NCBI RefSeq assembly: GCF_900177045.1
Contig: NZ_LT841358.1
Coordinates: 1,797,559 to 1,861,558 of the forward strand
Reading direction: 5' to 3'
From: Candidatus Nitrosotalea okcheonensis
Lineage (GTDB): Archaea; Thermoproteota; Nitrososphaeria; Nitrososphaerales; Nitrosopumilaceae
Length of the DNA stretch: 64,000 nucleotides
The translations under genes and the position numbers were made by a program. The notes under the pieces are model-generated. The model searched no databases and had not been told where the DNA came from. It saw only the letters and a list, made by a program, of their open reading frames with translations. Position 1 is the first letter of the stretch, and each line of letters begins with the position of its first letter. This document shows positions 43,735 through 53,085 of the stretch, piece after piece.

Positions 43735-44129
43735 TTTGGTCTACCCATAAACTCTGTTAATAATTACTTTATGTGGAATGTGTCCTTTGACAATATGTTG
43801 GATCTCCACATCTGATTTATTTTCTTGCCTACTTTTATTATCTATCGTGTTGATGTTGAATTCTCTTTACTTGATATGAAACACAATATTGATTTTCCAT
43901 TCTCAAGCCTGCAATTTTACATTGTTTTAATGCTCTAAAGGTGATGCGATACTAATCTGATCTTTGGTGCATGTAATAGTGCGTGACTGTATCAATGATC
44001 TGGGCGTACTAGCACTTTTCATAGGTTCTGCAATGGTGGTCATATTTCCAACAAAGAAGTTTGTAAAATGATTGTCTCTTACAGTAATATATGGTAGATT
44101 TTACAACGAAAATGAATTGGCGAAATGAT
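43735..44129. other. Intergenic region without a recognised gene
   Basis: About 395 AT-rich bases between the BsuPI-like gene and tRNA-Ser. The only ORF of note is a 30-codon one at 43979-44071 (+, GTG start) encoding a hydrophobic peptide with a possible membrane helix. No promoter was seen at the right distance. No RNA family was recognised. Confidence 0.5.
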
Positions 44130-44228
44130 GCCGGGGTCGCCTAGCCTGGTAGGGCGCGCGCCTGGAAATTAGTATACCATAAAGCGCGTACTCGCAAGGG
44201 TTCGAGAGTTCAAATCTCTCTCCCGGCG
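44130..44228 (+). tRNA. tRNA-Ser(GGA) with intron
   Basis: A type II tRNA: acceptor GCCGGGG/TCCCGGC with discriminator G, D stem GCCT/GGGC, anticodon stem CGCGC/GCGCG, long variable arm (TACTCGCAAGGGTTC) and T arm GAGAG-TTCAAAT-CTCTC. The anticodon loop CTGGAAA gives anticodon GGA. A 15-nt insertion at 44168-44182 (attagtataccataa) sits at position 37/38, the canonical archaeal intron site. CCA is not encoded. Borders may shift by a base. Confidence 0.93.
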
Positions 44229-44388
44229 CCTTAATTTAGTTTAAAGTCCACCTTCTTCATTATATCGTACCATGAGACAAGAGCGTAGAAAACCAAAACT
44301 TGCATCAATCTATGATTATGATGATAGGATAGAGTGAACCTACAAGCTCATGGAAAAAGATCTCTCTCGGCAAATAATTGATAATCAC

Positions 44389-44606
44389 CTAAATTTCTTT
44401 CAGAAATTCTTCTCTTGTTATATTACAATCTTTTAAAATAACCCAGAGTAATCATATGCTAATCTCCTTTAGTGGAACAGTAATGTATGTGATGTCGTTT
44501 GTTATGGTTACATGGCTTCCTTTCTCTACCTTATTGTCCTAAAACCAAACTTATTGCATAAAATCTTGACAAGCTCTTTTCCATCTATGGGAGAAAGTTT
44601 TTTCAA
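44389..44606 (-). pseudogene. hicA: hicA toxin pseudogene (frameshift plus nonsense)
   Basis: From a TTG overlapping the hicB stop, the first frame reads LKKLSPIDGKELVKILCNKFGFRTIR and then hits TAG. One frame over, the rest of HicA continues: VEKGSHVTITNDITYITVPLKEISI, an in-frame TGA where Gly is expected, then LLWVILKDCNITREEFLKEI and a stop. The SPIDGKELVKIL start and the GSH motif, holding the catalytic His, mark HicA, an mRNA interferase. One frameshift near 44527 and one nonsense codon near 44453 inactivate it. The sequence is otherwise well preserved, so the loss looks recent. Confidence 0.8.
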
Positions 44607-44797
44607 ACCGTAATAGCTTCTGTAGCTTTTTCTCTTAATACTGATAAATGAAGCCTGACAGCTTTCAGATAGTTCTTTTTGGCATCTTGCAAGTTTTTAC
44701 CCGTACTGTAAACACCCAGTGCAGAACATGCAATAGAGTACGTTCCATCATCTTCTTTGATTATTTTAGCTTTAACATCCTTTACTTTCACAGACAT
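44603..44797 (-). CDS. hicB: HicB-like antitoxin, partner toxin broken
   Basis: 64 residues with the HicB/UPF0150 partial RNase H-like fold: KAKIIKEDDGTYSIACSALGVYSTGKNLQDAKKNYLKAVRLHL. The DGTY...S...G..T.G.....A..N pattern is typical. There is no added C-terminal HTH or AHH domain, so autoregulation by this protein alone is doubtful. The downstream hicA copy is a pseudogene, leaving an orphan antitoxin. Confidence 0.82.
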   Translation of the reverse strand: MSVKVKDVKAKIIKEDDGTYSIACSALGVYSTGKNLQDAKKNYLKAVRLHLSVLREKATEAITV

Positions 44798-44959
44798 GTA
44801 TAGTCAAATACTGTTTTTAATTATTTGTGCCCAAGGCTCAACTAATTGGGCAATTCCCCCAGTAAGTCTTGCAGAGCAAACCTTTAGTGGGTTTTGAACT
44901 AAAATTACAATGCACATCAAAGGTATGGATAAAATATTTTTAAAAAAATAAGTGGTAAA

Positions 44960-46303
44960 TCAAAGTTGATTTGCAGTTCTTTTTGAAATCTTACCCAAAT
45001 CTATGGTTGTGATTATTACCGTTGCAACTATTATGATAAATACGATCTCTGGGTAGACCTTTGCATGAGGAACTGCAAAGGTTAACGCAAATGTGGCAAG
45101 GACTGCTGCTGCTAAACCTCTTGGTATCATTGTTCTCACTACTTTTTTATCAAATTCAGAAAACTTTGAAGTAAGACAAACTTTTGTGATTCCCCTCCTT
45201 GATATGTAAATTACTATTGCCATAACAATTCCCACTACGAGATATCTTAACTCTCCAAATTCTGCAATTAACCCAACAAATACAAAAAAGAACGATCTTA
45301 CAAGAAATGTCACTTCATCATGGAATGTATCATCCATGGAAATTTCAGGCATTTTAAACTTGAGATATCTTGATAGTGTTTTCCTATTGCCAAGTACCAA
45401 GCCAAAGACCAGAGCAGTAAGCGCACCTGACTCTCCTAATGATTTAGCAAAGAAAAAGAGTACAAACAAGATTGCAAGTGTAAGCATGTATGCATGTTTG
45501 ACATTTGAAATCTTGGAGAAAACATAAAGCCATGGAATTCCAATTCCAAGTCCGAGCCCAAAGCCTACTGCTAACTCTCTTCCAAAATCTAATCCCAGTA
45601 TTCCATAGCTAAATTGTCCAGATGTAATCACATTGAACAATAAGAAAGCACCAATTGTGGCCATGACATCGGTCAGAGCAGATTCCAAAATTAGAATTGA
45701 CTTTGTTTCTTCAGATATTGGTAATCTCTTTGCTATCGCAAAGACCACTATGGGACTAATTCCGCCAAGGATTGAACCAAGAAGTATTGCGTTGATCCAT
45801 TCCCAGCCCAAGACAAATACAGCAAGAGCGGATACTATGGCTATTGTAGCTGTAAAGCTTAGTATTGCAAGCAAAAGAGAATAATGTGCTGTTCTAATCA
45901 CTGTCTTTATGTCAAGGCTCAAGCCTCCATCAAACATAATTATGATAAGAGCCAGTGATGCAAAATATGGTATAATCTTGAAAGCTGCAGAGGCATCAAT
46001 TACACCAAAGATTGGTCCCAAAACAAAGCCTACTACTATAAGAAAAAGTATCTCTGGAATGCCGGTCTTCCTAAAGAAGGCTTCTCCTGCCACACCCACA
46101 AAAACTATGACTGCAATTGCCAAAAGGATAACTTGTGGGGATGTAAGATTAGTGTTTTGAAATATCATCAGAGCTAGGTTGTGATTGAGTTTGGAAATCT
46201 CTGTTTTTATAATATTAGAATGTAGGACATTGTTTATTGGTCCTGAAACATCTGCTGTTCCTACCAGTGATTTTGCATATTCTATCAAATTTTGAAAGGC
46301 CAT
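44960..46303 (-). CDS. Cation/proton antiporter (CPA family)
   Basis: 447 residues with about 12-13 membrane helices. The N-terminal FRKTGIPEILFLIVVGFVLGP, the MFDGGLSLDIKTV segment and GGISPIVVFAIAKRLPISEE match the Na+(K+)/H+ exchanger family. Ion choice cannot be read from sequence. It probably serves pH or sodium balance, relevant also to Na+-coupled SSS transporters nearby. Transcribed away from the KamA-like gene. Confidence 0.88.
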   Translation of the reverse strand: MAFQNLIEYAKSLVGTADVSGPINNVLHSNIIKTEISKLNHNLALMIFQNTNLTSPQVILLAIAVIVFVGVAGEAFFRKTGIPEILFLIVVGFVLGPIFGVIDASAAFKIIPYFASLALIIIMFDGGLSLDIKTVIRTAHYSLLLAILSFTATIAIVSALAVFVLGWEWINAILLGSILGGISPIVVFAIAKRLPISEETKSILILESALTDVMATIGAFLLFNVITSGQFSYGILGLDFGRELAVGFGLGLGIGIPWLYVFSKISNVKHAYMLTLAILFVLFFFAKSLGESGALTALVFGLVLGNRKTLSRYLKFKMPEISMDDTFHDEVTFLVRSFFFVFVGLIAEFGELRYLVVGIVMAIVIYISRRGITKVCLTSKFSEFDKKVVRTMIPRGLAAAVLATFALTFAVPHAKVYPEIVFIIIVATVIITTIDLGKISKRTANQL

Positions 46304-46478
46304 ATTTTTTCACATTGAAAATTTTGTAGTGTAAATTATTTTTCAAGGATTATTCGAACAAGAATAATTTTTCTCTGTCATACAAAAAACTAGTACAATT
46401 TTCATTTTATTTTTTTGTTTTCATCATTGTTAAGTCTTTTCCAATAAAAATAATAATCATGAAAAAATTTTTGCGAAC

Positions 46479-46490
46479 GAAATAAATATG
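46479..46490 (+). promoter_or_regulatory. TATA box of the KamA-like gene
   Basis: GAAATAAATATG about 20-31 nt before the ATG at 46510. A leaderless transcript is implied. Confidence 0.5.
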
Positions 46491-46509
46491 ATAAACGATA
46501 TCATGAAAT

Positions 46510-47910
46510 ATGGTTTTACAGCAATTTGATGATTCCTGGGGCAGATTTAGTTCTCCGTTATTCAAAACATATACACTAACGAATTTTCGCGATATTCTAC
46601 AAATAAAAAAATTATCACAGGAAAAACAATTCGAGATTGAGGTTGTAGGAAACGTCCTACCTTTTAAAACCAATAATTATGTAGTAGAACAACTCATAGA
46701 CTGGAAAAATGTGCCAAATGACCCAATCTTTGCTCTAAATTTTCCACAAAGAGACATGCTAAAACCAAAACACTATCGCAAGATGGAAAATGCCTTAAAA
46801 AAAGGTCTAGAGAAAAAAGAGATTCAAAGAATTGCTAACGAAATACGATTACAATTAAATCCCCATCCTGCAGGTCAGATGGAACATAACGTTCCACAAT
46901 TAAGAGACGGAACCAAACTTTATGGAATGCAACACAAGTACAAAGAAACTGTTCTTTTTTTTCCAAGCCAAGGACAAACATGCCACGCCTACTGTAGTTT
47001 TTGTTTCAGATGGCCACAATTTGTTGGCATGGAAGATCTCAAATTTGCCATGCGTGAGACGAGCTCTTTAATACAATACTTGAAAGAACATCCAGAAATC
47101 ACAGATATTCTCTTTACTGGAGGAGATCCCATGATCATGAAAGCAAAATTGCTTTCACGGTACATTGATTCCATACTTGATGCAGATCTGCCAAATCTAC
47201 AGACTATTCGCATAGGCTCAAAAGCACTAGCTTATTGGCCTTACAAATTCACATCAGATGACGATTCACAGGAAACACTTGATTTGTTCAACAGGGTGAC
47301 TAGAAGAGGAATACATCTTTCGTTCATGGCTCACTTTAATCATCCGGTAGAACTTTCTACAGATGCTGTCAAGGCTGCAATTCGTGCTGTTCGTGGAACA
47401 GGTGCACAGATTAGGACTCAATCCCCAGTTCTAAAGCATATCAACGATGATCCTAATCTTTGGGCAGAAATGTGGAAAAAACAAGTATCTTTAGGATTGA
47501 TTCCATACTACATGTTTGTCGTAAGGGATACCGGAGCACAACATTACTTTGGTGTTCCACTAATACGAGCACAGGAAATATTTCGAGATGCATATCAACA
47601 AGTAGGTGGATTGTGCAGGACAGTTAGAGGGCCAAGCATGTCTTCCACCCCCGGCAAGATCCAAGTTTTAGGGGTTACCAATGTAGGCAAACTCAAAGCT
47701 ATTGTTATGAGATTTCTACAGGGAAGAGATCCAAAATGGGTTCAGATACCATTTCTTGCAAAGTATGATAAAAAAGCAATTTGGATTGATGATCTAAAAC
47801 CATTCTCTGATAAGAAATTCTTTTTCGAAGATGGGTTGGAGAAGATATTATCTAAAGATATGAAAAGTTCTGGGAGCGATGACAGCACAGTCCATGGCGG
47901 ACCTCCATAA
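46510..47910 (+). CDS. kamA: KamA-family radical SAM aminomutase (lysine 2,3-aminomutase-like)
   Basis: 466 residues. The radical SAM cluster motif CxxxCxxC is visible (CHAYCSFCFRW), followed by FTGGDPMIMK, the SAM-binding GGDP element. The fold and the later TQSPVLKHINDDP segment, with PLP-lysine expected near the C-terminus, match KamA proteins. Lysine would give beta-lysine, precursor of the osmolyte N-acetyl-beta-lysine, but the acetyltransferase AblB is not adjacent, so substrate is open. Followed by glnA after 18 bases. Confidence 0.85.
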   Translation: MVLQQFDDSWGRFSSPLFKTYTLTNFRDILQIKKLSQEKQFEIEVVGNVLPFKTNNYVVEQLIDWKNVPNDPIFALNFPQRDMLKPKHYRKMENALKKGLEKKEIQRIANEIRLQLNPHPAGQMEHNVPQLRDGTKLYGMQHKYKETVLFFPSQGQTCHAYCSFCFRWPQFVGMEDLKFAMRETSSLIQYLKEHPEITDILFTGGDPMIMKAKLLSRYIDSILDADLPNLQTIRIGSKALAYWPYKFTSDDDSQETLDLFNRVTRRGIHLSFMAHFNHPVELSTDAVKAAIRAVRGTGAQIRTQSPVLKHINDDPNLWAEMWKKQVSLGLIPYYMFVVRDTGAQHYFGVPLIRAQEIFRDAYQQVGGLCRTVRGPSMSSTPGKIQVLGVTNVGKLKAIVMRFLQGRDPKWVQIPFLAKYDKKAIWIDDLKPFSDKKFFFEDGLEKILSKDMKSSGSDDSTVHGGPP

Positions 47911-47928
47911 CAATTTTCAATAAAGAAC

Positions 47929-49368
47929 ATGTCAGAAATTAACATAATTGAGAAAATACAAGAACAACAAGTTGATTTTGTAGATTTTTGGTTTGTGGAT
48001 ATTTTTGGAGAACTTCACAGTGTAGGAATACCATCTTATTCACTTACTGAGGATCATTTCAAAAACGGTCTTGAAAAACTAGATGCAAGTTCTATTCGCG
48101 GATTCAAATCAGTCAATAGATCAGACATGATACTTCTTCCTGATGTGACAACTTTTAGAATATTGCCGCCCGATTATGATGACAATAAAAGAAAAAACGC
48201 CCGAGTCTTTGTTGAACTTTGCGAGATTTCGGATTCCGCTCATCAACGATATAATCGAGATTCCAGAGTAATAGCTACAAAAGCAACAAATGAATTAAAA
48301 AATTTTGGATTAACAAAGGCAGTATGGGGACCTGAACTTGAGTTTTTCATATTTGATAAAATTAATTTATTCCCATCATCCATCGGTGCTATCCAATCAT
48401 ATGGTGGTTCTGGATATTCAATAGAATCCAGTGAAGCCCCATGGACTAGAAATGCAGGTAGAATAGATCTAAAAGGTGGATATTATCCTGCACAACCAAA
48501 GGATACGCTTGAATCTATAAGAAAAGATATCTGCGATGATTTGTACAAGTATTTTCAGATAAAGGTAGAAGCACAGCATCACGAAGTTGCTACTTCTGGT
48601 CAATGCGAGATAAATCTTTTACATGGTGAGACAATTATTGCAGCAGATAATGTTGTTACTGCAAAAAATCTGGTAAAGGTAAAATCCAAGAAAAATGGAA
48701 AGGTTGCGACATTTATGCCAAAACCGATCTATGGTGACAACGCATCAGCAATGCATATGCATCAAAGTATCTGGAATAAAGAAAATAATATGATGTATGA
48801 TCCAAATGATAAAGTAGCTGAGATTAGTCAATTGGGCCGATATTATATCGGAGGTTTACTTGATCACGCAGATGCACTATGTGCGATATCAAATCCTACG
48901 ACTAATTCATACAAAAGACTAGTACCTGATTTTGAAGCACCGGTAAATGTATGCTGGGGAATAGGGAACAGATCATCTGCAGTCAGAATACCAATTTATT
49001 CAAGAGGAAACGAAAAAAATAAAAGAGTAGAATATCGGGTTCCAGATCCTACTGCAAACATATATCTTCTTGAAGCTGCCTTGCTCTTGGCAGGTCTTGA
49101 CGGAATAAAAAATAAAAAAGATCCAGGTGATCCTGTTGAGGAAAATGTCTATAGGCTTACCTCAGAACAAAAAAGAAATTACAAAATAAGATCACTTCCA
49201 AGTACACTAAAGGATGCCTTGGAATCCCTAAAAAGTGACCAAAAGTTCCTGGAGCATGTATTCACCAAGGATTTTCTTGACACTTACATATCGATGAAAT
49301 ATTTAGAGCATGATGCCTTTGCACAAACTCCAACTCCATGGGAAATTGCAATGTATAGCGATGTGTAA
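47929..49368 (+). CDS. glnA: Glutamine synthetase, type I
   Basis: 479 residues. The beta-grasp N-terminus (DFWFVDIFGELHSVGIP), the ATP/Glu site (WGPELEFFIFD; KPIYGDNASAMHMHQSIW) and NRSSAVRIP are all present. It assimilates ammonia into glutamine. No clear adenylylation-site Tyr region of the bacterial type stands out. It sits at the left edge of the urease/urea-transport island and probably takes up the ammonia released. Confidence 0.94.
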   Translation: MSEINIIEKIQEQQVDFVDFWFVDIFGELHSVGIPSYSLTEDHFKNGLEKLDASSIRGFKSVNRSDMILLPDVTTFRILPPDYDDNKRKNARVFVELCEISDSAHQRYNRDSRVIATKATNELKNFGLTKAVWGPELEFFIFDKINLFPSSIGAIQSYGGSGYSIESSEAPWTRNAGRIDLKGGYYPAQPKDTLESIRKDICDDLYKYFQIKVEAQHHEVATSGQCEINLLHGETIIAADNVVTAKNLVKVKSKKNGKVATFMPKPIYGDNASAMHMHQSIWNKENNMMYDPNDKVAEISQLGRYYIGGLLDHADALCAISNPTTNSYKRLVPDFEAPVNVCWGIGNRSSAVRIPIYSRGNEKNKRVEYRVPDPTANIYLLEAALLLAGLDGIKNKKDPGDPVEENVYRLTSEQKRNYKIRSLPSTLKDALESLKSDQKFLEHVFTKDFLDTYISMKYLEHDAFAQTPTPWEIAMYSDV

Positions 49369-49588
49369 CTAGGCATTTGAAACAAACCCCTCAAGGGAAT
49401 CTAAATCACTAACATCTGAATTTGAACCTAAAACTTAAATCAAAAAATCTTTACTGTATTTTGTTCTTGAATATGATTAGTAGATGGAATGATAAAATGG
49501 GGCCATGTGATCTGACATCCAATAAAATTTGATTGACTCTTTCTTGCATAGCTGACAATTCATTCTTAATTCTCTATAGTTGATAGGA

Positions 49589-50491
49589 TTATTTTTGTAA
49601 GATTATCTGCCTTGAGGAATCAGTGATCGAATGTATGACATCCTTGATGTCATCTATTGAATCTGATAGCATTTTTACAATTAATCCTGCTTGGTTGGGA
49701 AGGGTAGACCAACTTACATATAGTTTACCCTTTCTCACTATTCTATCAAATTCTAATTCTATCTTTCTTGATCTCTCTGGCGAGGTAATCAAATAGACTA
49801 TGGAATAGATTGTTTTATTTCCAAAGATGAATTCTGTGCCGCTAAAATTAGCAGTAGGTTCTAGATTCATAAAATCCGAAAAAAGAATTCTATCATTATT
49901 ATCATAAACATTTATTCGTAACCCACATACTTGAAACTGAAATTTTTCATCTGAAGCTATTCTCCCAGCTGAAATTATTTCACTGTAGATCAGAGTTGAA
50001 CCTTCTTCAACTTTTAATCTAGTCTCCTGATAGAATCTTGATGATCTAAAAGGTATTATTTGATTTGGTATAAACTCCAAGTAAGAATTATTTTCAATGT
50101 GGATATCTACAAGTTGTTTAGAAAGTTTTCCTGTGCATTTGTATATTTTAGTCGCAGCTTGATTTGTTATATGGGATACAGTATTTTTTCCTGCTATAAT
50201 TCTAGTCTCTAAAGTATCTCCTTCCAAAATCCCTCCGGATGATGACATCAAGTATATGTATGCCATTTGTGGAAATTGTGTGTCAGGATAAATGGCTCGT
50301 TGAACTAACATTGGTGCCTTTGTTCTAAGATCTCGTATTATGGTCCTTGAATGCTCATTTGTATCAAGGAAGATTCCTATAAATCCATATGTGCTAGGTG
50401 TAGGATATTTTTTGTGAACAGGAAAGAGTCTTGAGACCGAATATTTTATTTCAGTCACTCTTTTTTTTCTTTTTCTCAAATAATAAATCAT
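49589..50491 (-). CDS. ureD: Urease accessory protein UreD (UreH)
   Basis: 300 residues of the UreD family, the scaffold on urease that channels nickel from UreG. Family features include YLMSSSGGILEGDTL, NQAATKIYKCTGK, LEFIPNQIIPFRSSRFYQET and SEIISAGRIASDE. It is last in the ureE-F-G-D unit and overlaps ureG by 41 bases. The annotated start is the longest frame; a shorter start inside is possible. Confidence 0.92.
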   Translation of the reverse strand: MIYYLRKRKKRVTEIKYSVSRLFPVHKKYPTPSTYGFIGIFLDTNEHSRTIIRDLRTKAPMLVQRAIYPDTQFPQMAYIYLMSSSGGILEGDTLETRIIAGKNTVSHITNQAATKIYKCTGKLSKQLVDIHIENNSYLEFIPNQIIPFRSSRFYQETRLKVEEGSTLIYSEIISAGRIASDEKFQFQVCGLRINVYDNNDRILFSDFMNLEPTANFSGTEFIFGNKTIYSIVYLITSPERSRKIELEFDRIVRKGKLYVSWSTLPNQAGLIVKMLSDSIDDIKDVIHSITDSSRQIILQK

Positions 50492-51101
50492 TGATTATGC
50501 GGTCTGCTATAAGGTCTACTCCTTGACCCGTGCTGCAATTTACAAATTGATATGGTTTATTGGGTCTTATTCGCTCTGCGTCAGATTGCATGACAGCAAG
50601 GTTTGCTCCTACATATGGTGCCAAGTCTATCTTGTTTATTACTAGAAGATCACAACTTTCTATTCCTAATCCTCCCTTCCTTGGATACTTGTCTCCACCT
50701 GAGACATCTATGATATAAATAAAATAATCTGCTAAAGCTGGACTGAAAGTAGTCATGATATTATCCCCGCCACTTTCTATTATTATCAAGTCAAGAGACG
50801 AATCTTTCTCTTGGATTTCATTGACAACTGCTAAATTCATTGATGGATCCTCTCGGATTGCAGTATGAGGACAACCTCCTGTTGCTAATCCTATTATGAG
50901 TTCCTCAGGCATCAGATTGGTTTCAGTTGAAAGTGTTCTTCTCATCCTTTCTGCATCTTCCTTTGAAATAACATCATTGGAAATTATGCAACAACGATAA
51001 CCTCTACCATATAAAATTGGGACTAGCTTTTCTATGAGGCGAGTCTTTCCAGAACCTACTGGACCTCCTATGCCAAGCTTAGGAATTGATTTTGTCTTCA
51101 T
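50451..51101 (-). CDS. ureG: Urease accessory GTPase UreG
   Basis: 216 residues. The P-loop GIGGPVGSGKTRLIEKL and the nickel site motif CPH (GGCPHTAIREDPS) are visible, as are ESGGDN and VINKIDLAPYVGA (guanine base recognition NKID). It delivers nickel in a GTP-dependent way. Confidence 0.96.
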   Translation of the reverse strand: MKTKSIPKLGIGGPVGSGKTRLIEKLVPILYGRGYRCCIISNDVISKEDAERMRRTLSTETNLMPEELIIGLATGGCPHTAIREDPSMNLAVVNEIQEKDSSLDLIIIESGGDNIMTTFSPALADYFIYIIDVSGGDKYPRKGGLGIESCDLLVINKIDLAPYVGANLAVMQSDAERIRPNKPYQFVNCSTGQGVDLIADRIINDLLFEKKKKKSD

Positions 51102-51118
51102 ATCAAATTAGCCAAAAA

Positions 51119-51814
51119 TCAAGTAATAAACATTCTATTATCGCTATGTTCATGCATCATCTGAAAAATATCTGTCATTGGAGTCAACTGCCAAATATTC
51201 TCTATGGACTTCTTCTTAATGGATTTGATGATGTGATTTGCATACTCTGACACACGCATCAAAATTCTCTGGCCAGCAAAATGTTCAATTATTCCAAGTC
51301 TTACTGCTGCTGCTACAACGCTGGTACTGTATGAATAGATCATCATCCTGACTGAACTTGTACCGGATATTCCTAAAGATGCTGTCACTATTCCAAAACA
51401 TACTGGATACGTCCCATGAGATTTCTTGGCTTGAATCTTTTTTAGGAATTTACGCATTAACAAATTTTTGTTACCAACCATATCTGATCCACAATAAAGA
51501 ATTTGATGACCAGATCTAGTTGATGCTATACTTACTTCTTTTATCAATTTAAGGGAATAATATTTATCATCCAATTCTATTATTTTCTGAAGATCGTTTT
51601 GTTTTACAGCCTTTATGACATGCAATAAAAATGGACAATCACAGGGAGCAAGCTGAAAATAAATCTGATTTTCAATGAATTTCAAAACATTTTCTTCTTT
51701 TTTTATATGGCCCGATCTGACAAGAGATTCTAAACCCCATGACATACCAAACATTCCAGATGGAAAAAAAGAGTCAGATAACTGCATTATATGAAATTCT
51801 GAATTAATGTTCAT
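51119..51814 (-). CDS. ureF: Urease accessory protein UreF
   Basis: About 231 residues, mostly helical. MQLSDSFFPSGMFGMSWGLES is the standard UreF start, and ASLGISGTSSVRMMIYSY and VRLGIIEHFAGQRIL follow. It acts with UreD as a checkpoint for UreG. The start at 51814 is chosen since it gives the family N-terminus and overlaps the ureE stop by 11 bases; a longer frame adds 25 residues with no homology. Confidence 0.9.
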   Translation of the reverse strand: MNINSEFHIMQLSDSFFPSGMFGMSWGLESLVRSGHIKKEENVLKFIENQIYFQLAPCDCPFLLHVIKAVKQNDLQKIIELDDKYYSLKLIKEVSIASTRSGHQILYCGSDMVGNKNLLMRKFLKKIQAKKSHGTYPVCFGIVTASLGISGTSSVRMMIYSYSTSVVAAAVRLGIIEHFAGQRILMRVSEYANHIIKSIKKKSIENIWQLTPMTDIFQMMHEHSDNRMFIT

Positions 51815-52313
51815 GGACGTTAAGACTATCTTCTGGTTCAAAAATTCTTTCCTGTATGTTGATATCCATATGATTAACAAGGTTTCCAAAAAGGTGACTA
51901 AAGGTCTCTATTTCAGACTCTGCCATAACTGGAAAGTAAATAACTCCCTCATCATCAATCTGGATTGGTCTATGTCTATTTCCAATTATATGGCCAACTA
52001 CTGGCATAATTTTTTTTACCATGTTTAAATCTCCTCTAATATTAATCGAAATTACTTTCTCAGGCATTTGTTCCACTATGATAAATTTGTCTATTTCATC
52101 TAACAACACATCACCATTATGTAATTTTTTATCTGACTCGAGAGCAATTCCAACATCAGTTCCTTTATCGGTATTTCTACGAAATCTATTTTTTTCAAGT
52201 TCGATTCTCGAAATTTTTATTCTTTCACATTTTTCTGTAGATAACTTTTTGAATTTATCTCTCAAAAAAGGATCTTGGAAAATATTTCCAACAATGGAAT
52301 TTATCAAAAGCAT
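51804..52313 (-). CDS. ureE: Urease accessory protein UreE (nickel chaperone)
   Basis: 169 residues. The N-terminal peptide-binding domain has RRNTDKGTDVGIALESDKKLHNGDVLL, and the metal-binding domain includes VVGHIIGNRHRPIQIDDEGVIYFPV. It ends in HVEH-like NVHEH, a short His-containing tail instead of a long His-rich one. First gene of the minus-strand accessory unit, sharing a divergent promoter region with ureA. Confidence 0.92.
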   Translation of the reverse strand: MLLINSIVGNIFQDPFLRDKFKKLSTEKCERIKISRIELEKNRFRRNTDKGTDVGIALESDKKLHNGDVLLDEIDKFIIVEQMPEKVISINIRGDLNMVKKIMPVVGHIIGNRHRPIQIDDEGVIYFPVMAESEIETFSHLFGNLVNHMDINIQERIFEPEDSLNVHEH

Positions 52314-52382
52314 GAAATGATACCATAATGATGTAATTGAAATGTGTTACTTATCTTTTTTTGGCATTGTAATCACAAGTCA

Positions 52383-52392
52383 ATTATAAATA
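52383..52392 (+). promoter_or_regulatory. TATA box of ureABC
   Basis: ATTATAAATA centred about 27 nt before the ureA ATG at 52415, fitting a leaderless mRNA. The 101-base divergent region also drives ureEFGD on the other strand; no shared palindrome was found in it. Confidence 0.6.
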
Positions 52393-52414
52393 GCTTGATC
52401 AACTAAGAATACTG

Positions 52415-52717
52415 ATGATGCTTACTCCTAAAGATTTTGATAAATTGTATATTTTTATGATTGCAGAGCTTGCAAGAAAAAGAATGGCAAAGGGATTGAA
52501 ACTGAATTATCCGGAAGCAATTGCTATAATATCTGATCACATTGTTGAAGGAGCAAGAGAAGGAAAATCTGTTTCTCAACTTATGCAGTCTGGCAGAAAG
52601 GTCTTGTCAAATATGGATGTTCTACCAGGAGTAAGTGATATGATAAAATCAGTTCAAGTAGAGGCAACGTTTGAAGATGGAACAAAACTTGTGACGGTAC
52701 ATGATCCTATAGTGTGA
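52415..52717 (+). CDS. ureA: Urease subunit gamma
   Basis: 100 residues of Ure[52 protein letters not shown] is the family core, and the end [18 protein letters not shown] is normal. It forms the structural urease with UreB and UreC. A second ATG directly follows the first. The stop overlaps the ureB GTG (GTGA). Confidence 0.96.
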   Translation: MMLTPKDFDKLYIFMIAELARKRMAKGLKLNYPEAIAIISDHIVEGAREGKSVSQLMQSGRKVLSNMDVLPGVSDMIKSVQVEATFEDGTKLVTVHDPIV

Positions 52718-53085
52718 TTGTAATGAAACCCGGAGAATATCTCATTTCTAAAGAACCAATAATTGCTAATGTGGGAAGGAAAATTGTTAATCTTAAGGTA
52801 AGCAATACTGGAGACCGTCCAATTCAGGTAGGATCACATACTCACTTTTTTGAAGTAAACAAATTTCTTTTATTTCAAAGAGAAAAAGCCTATGGTTTTC
52901 ATCTTAACGTCCCATCTGGATTGTCTGTTAGATTCGAACCAGGTGAGACAAAGGTGGTAGAACTGGTCGAGTATGGGGGCAAGAAGATTGTTTACGGTTT
53001 TAATGGTCTTGTCAACGGAGAGTTGCAGAAAAATAAAACAATGTCTTTAGAAAAAGCAAAATTAAAAGGATTCAAAGGAGCCTAG
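52714..53085 (+). CDS. ureB: Urease subunit beta
   Basis: 123 residues. [50 protein letters not shown] is diagnostic of UreB, as is [17 protein letters not shown]. Separate UreA and UreB genes show the bacterial-like three-subunit urease. GTG start overlapping ureA; ureC begins at the next base after the stop. Confidence 0.96.
   Translation: MIVMKPGEYLISKEPIIANVGRKIVNLKVSNTGDRPIQVGSHTHFFEVNKFLLFQREKAYGFHLNVPSGLSVRFEPGETKVVELVEYGGKKIVYGFNGLVNGELQKNKTMSLEKAKLKGFKGA

Noticed and set aside
44830-44900. tRNA-like stretch upstream of the antiporter's 3' end
   Set aside because: No acceptor or T-arm pairing could be built; only isolated tRNA-like words occur.
49369-49588. Search for an ammonium transporter or small gene between glnA and ureD
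   Set aside because: The 220 bases have no frame or RNA motif of note.
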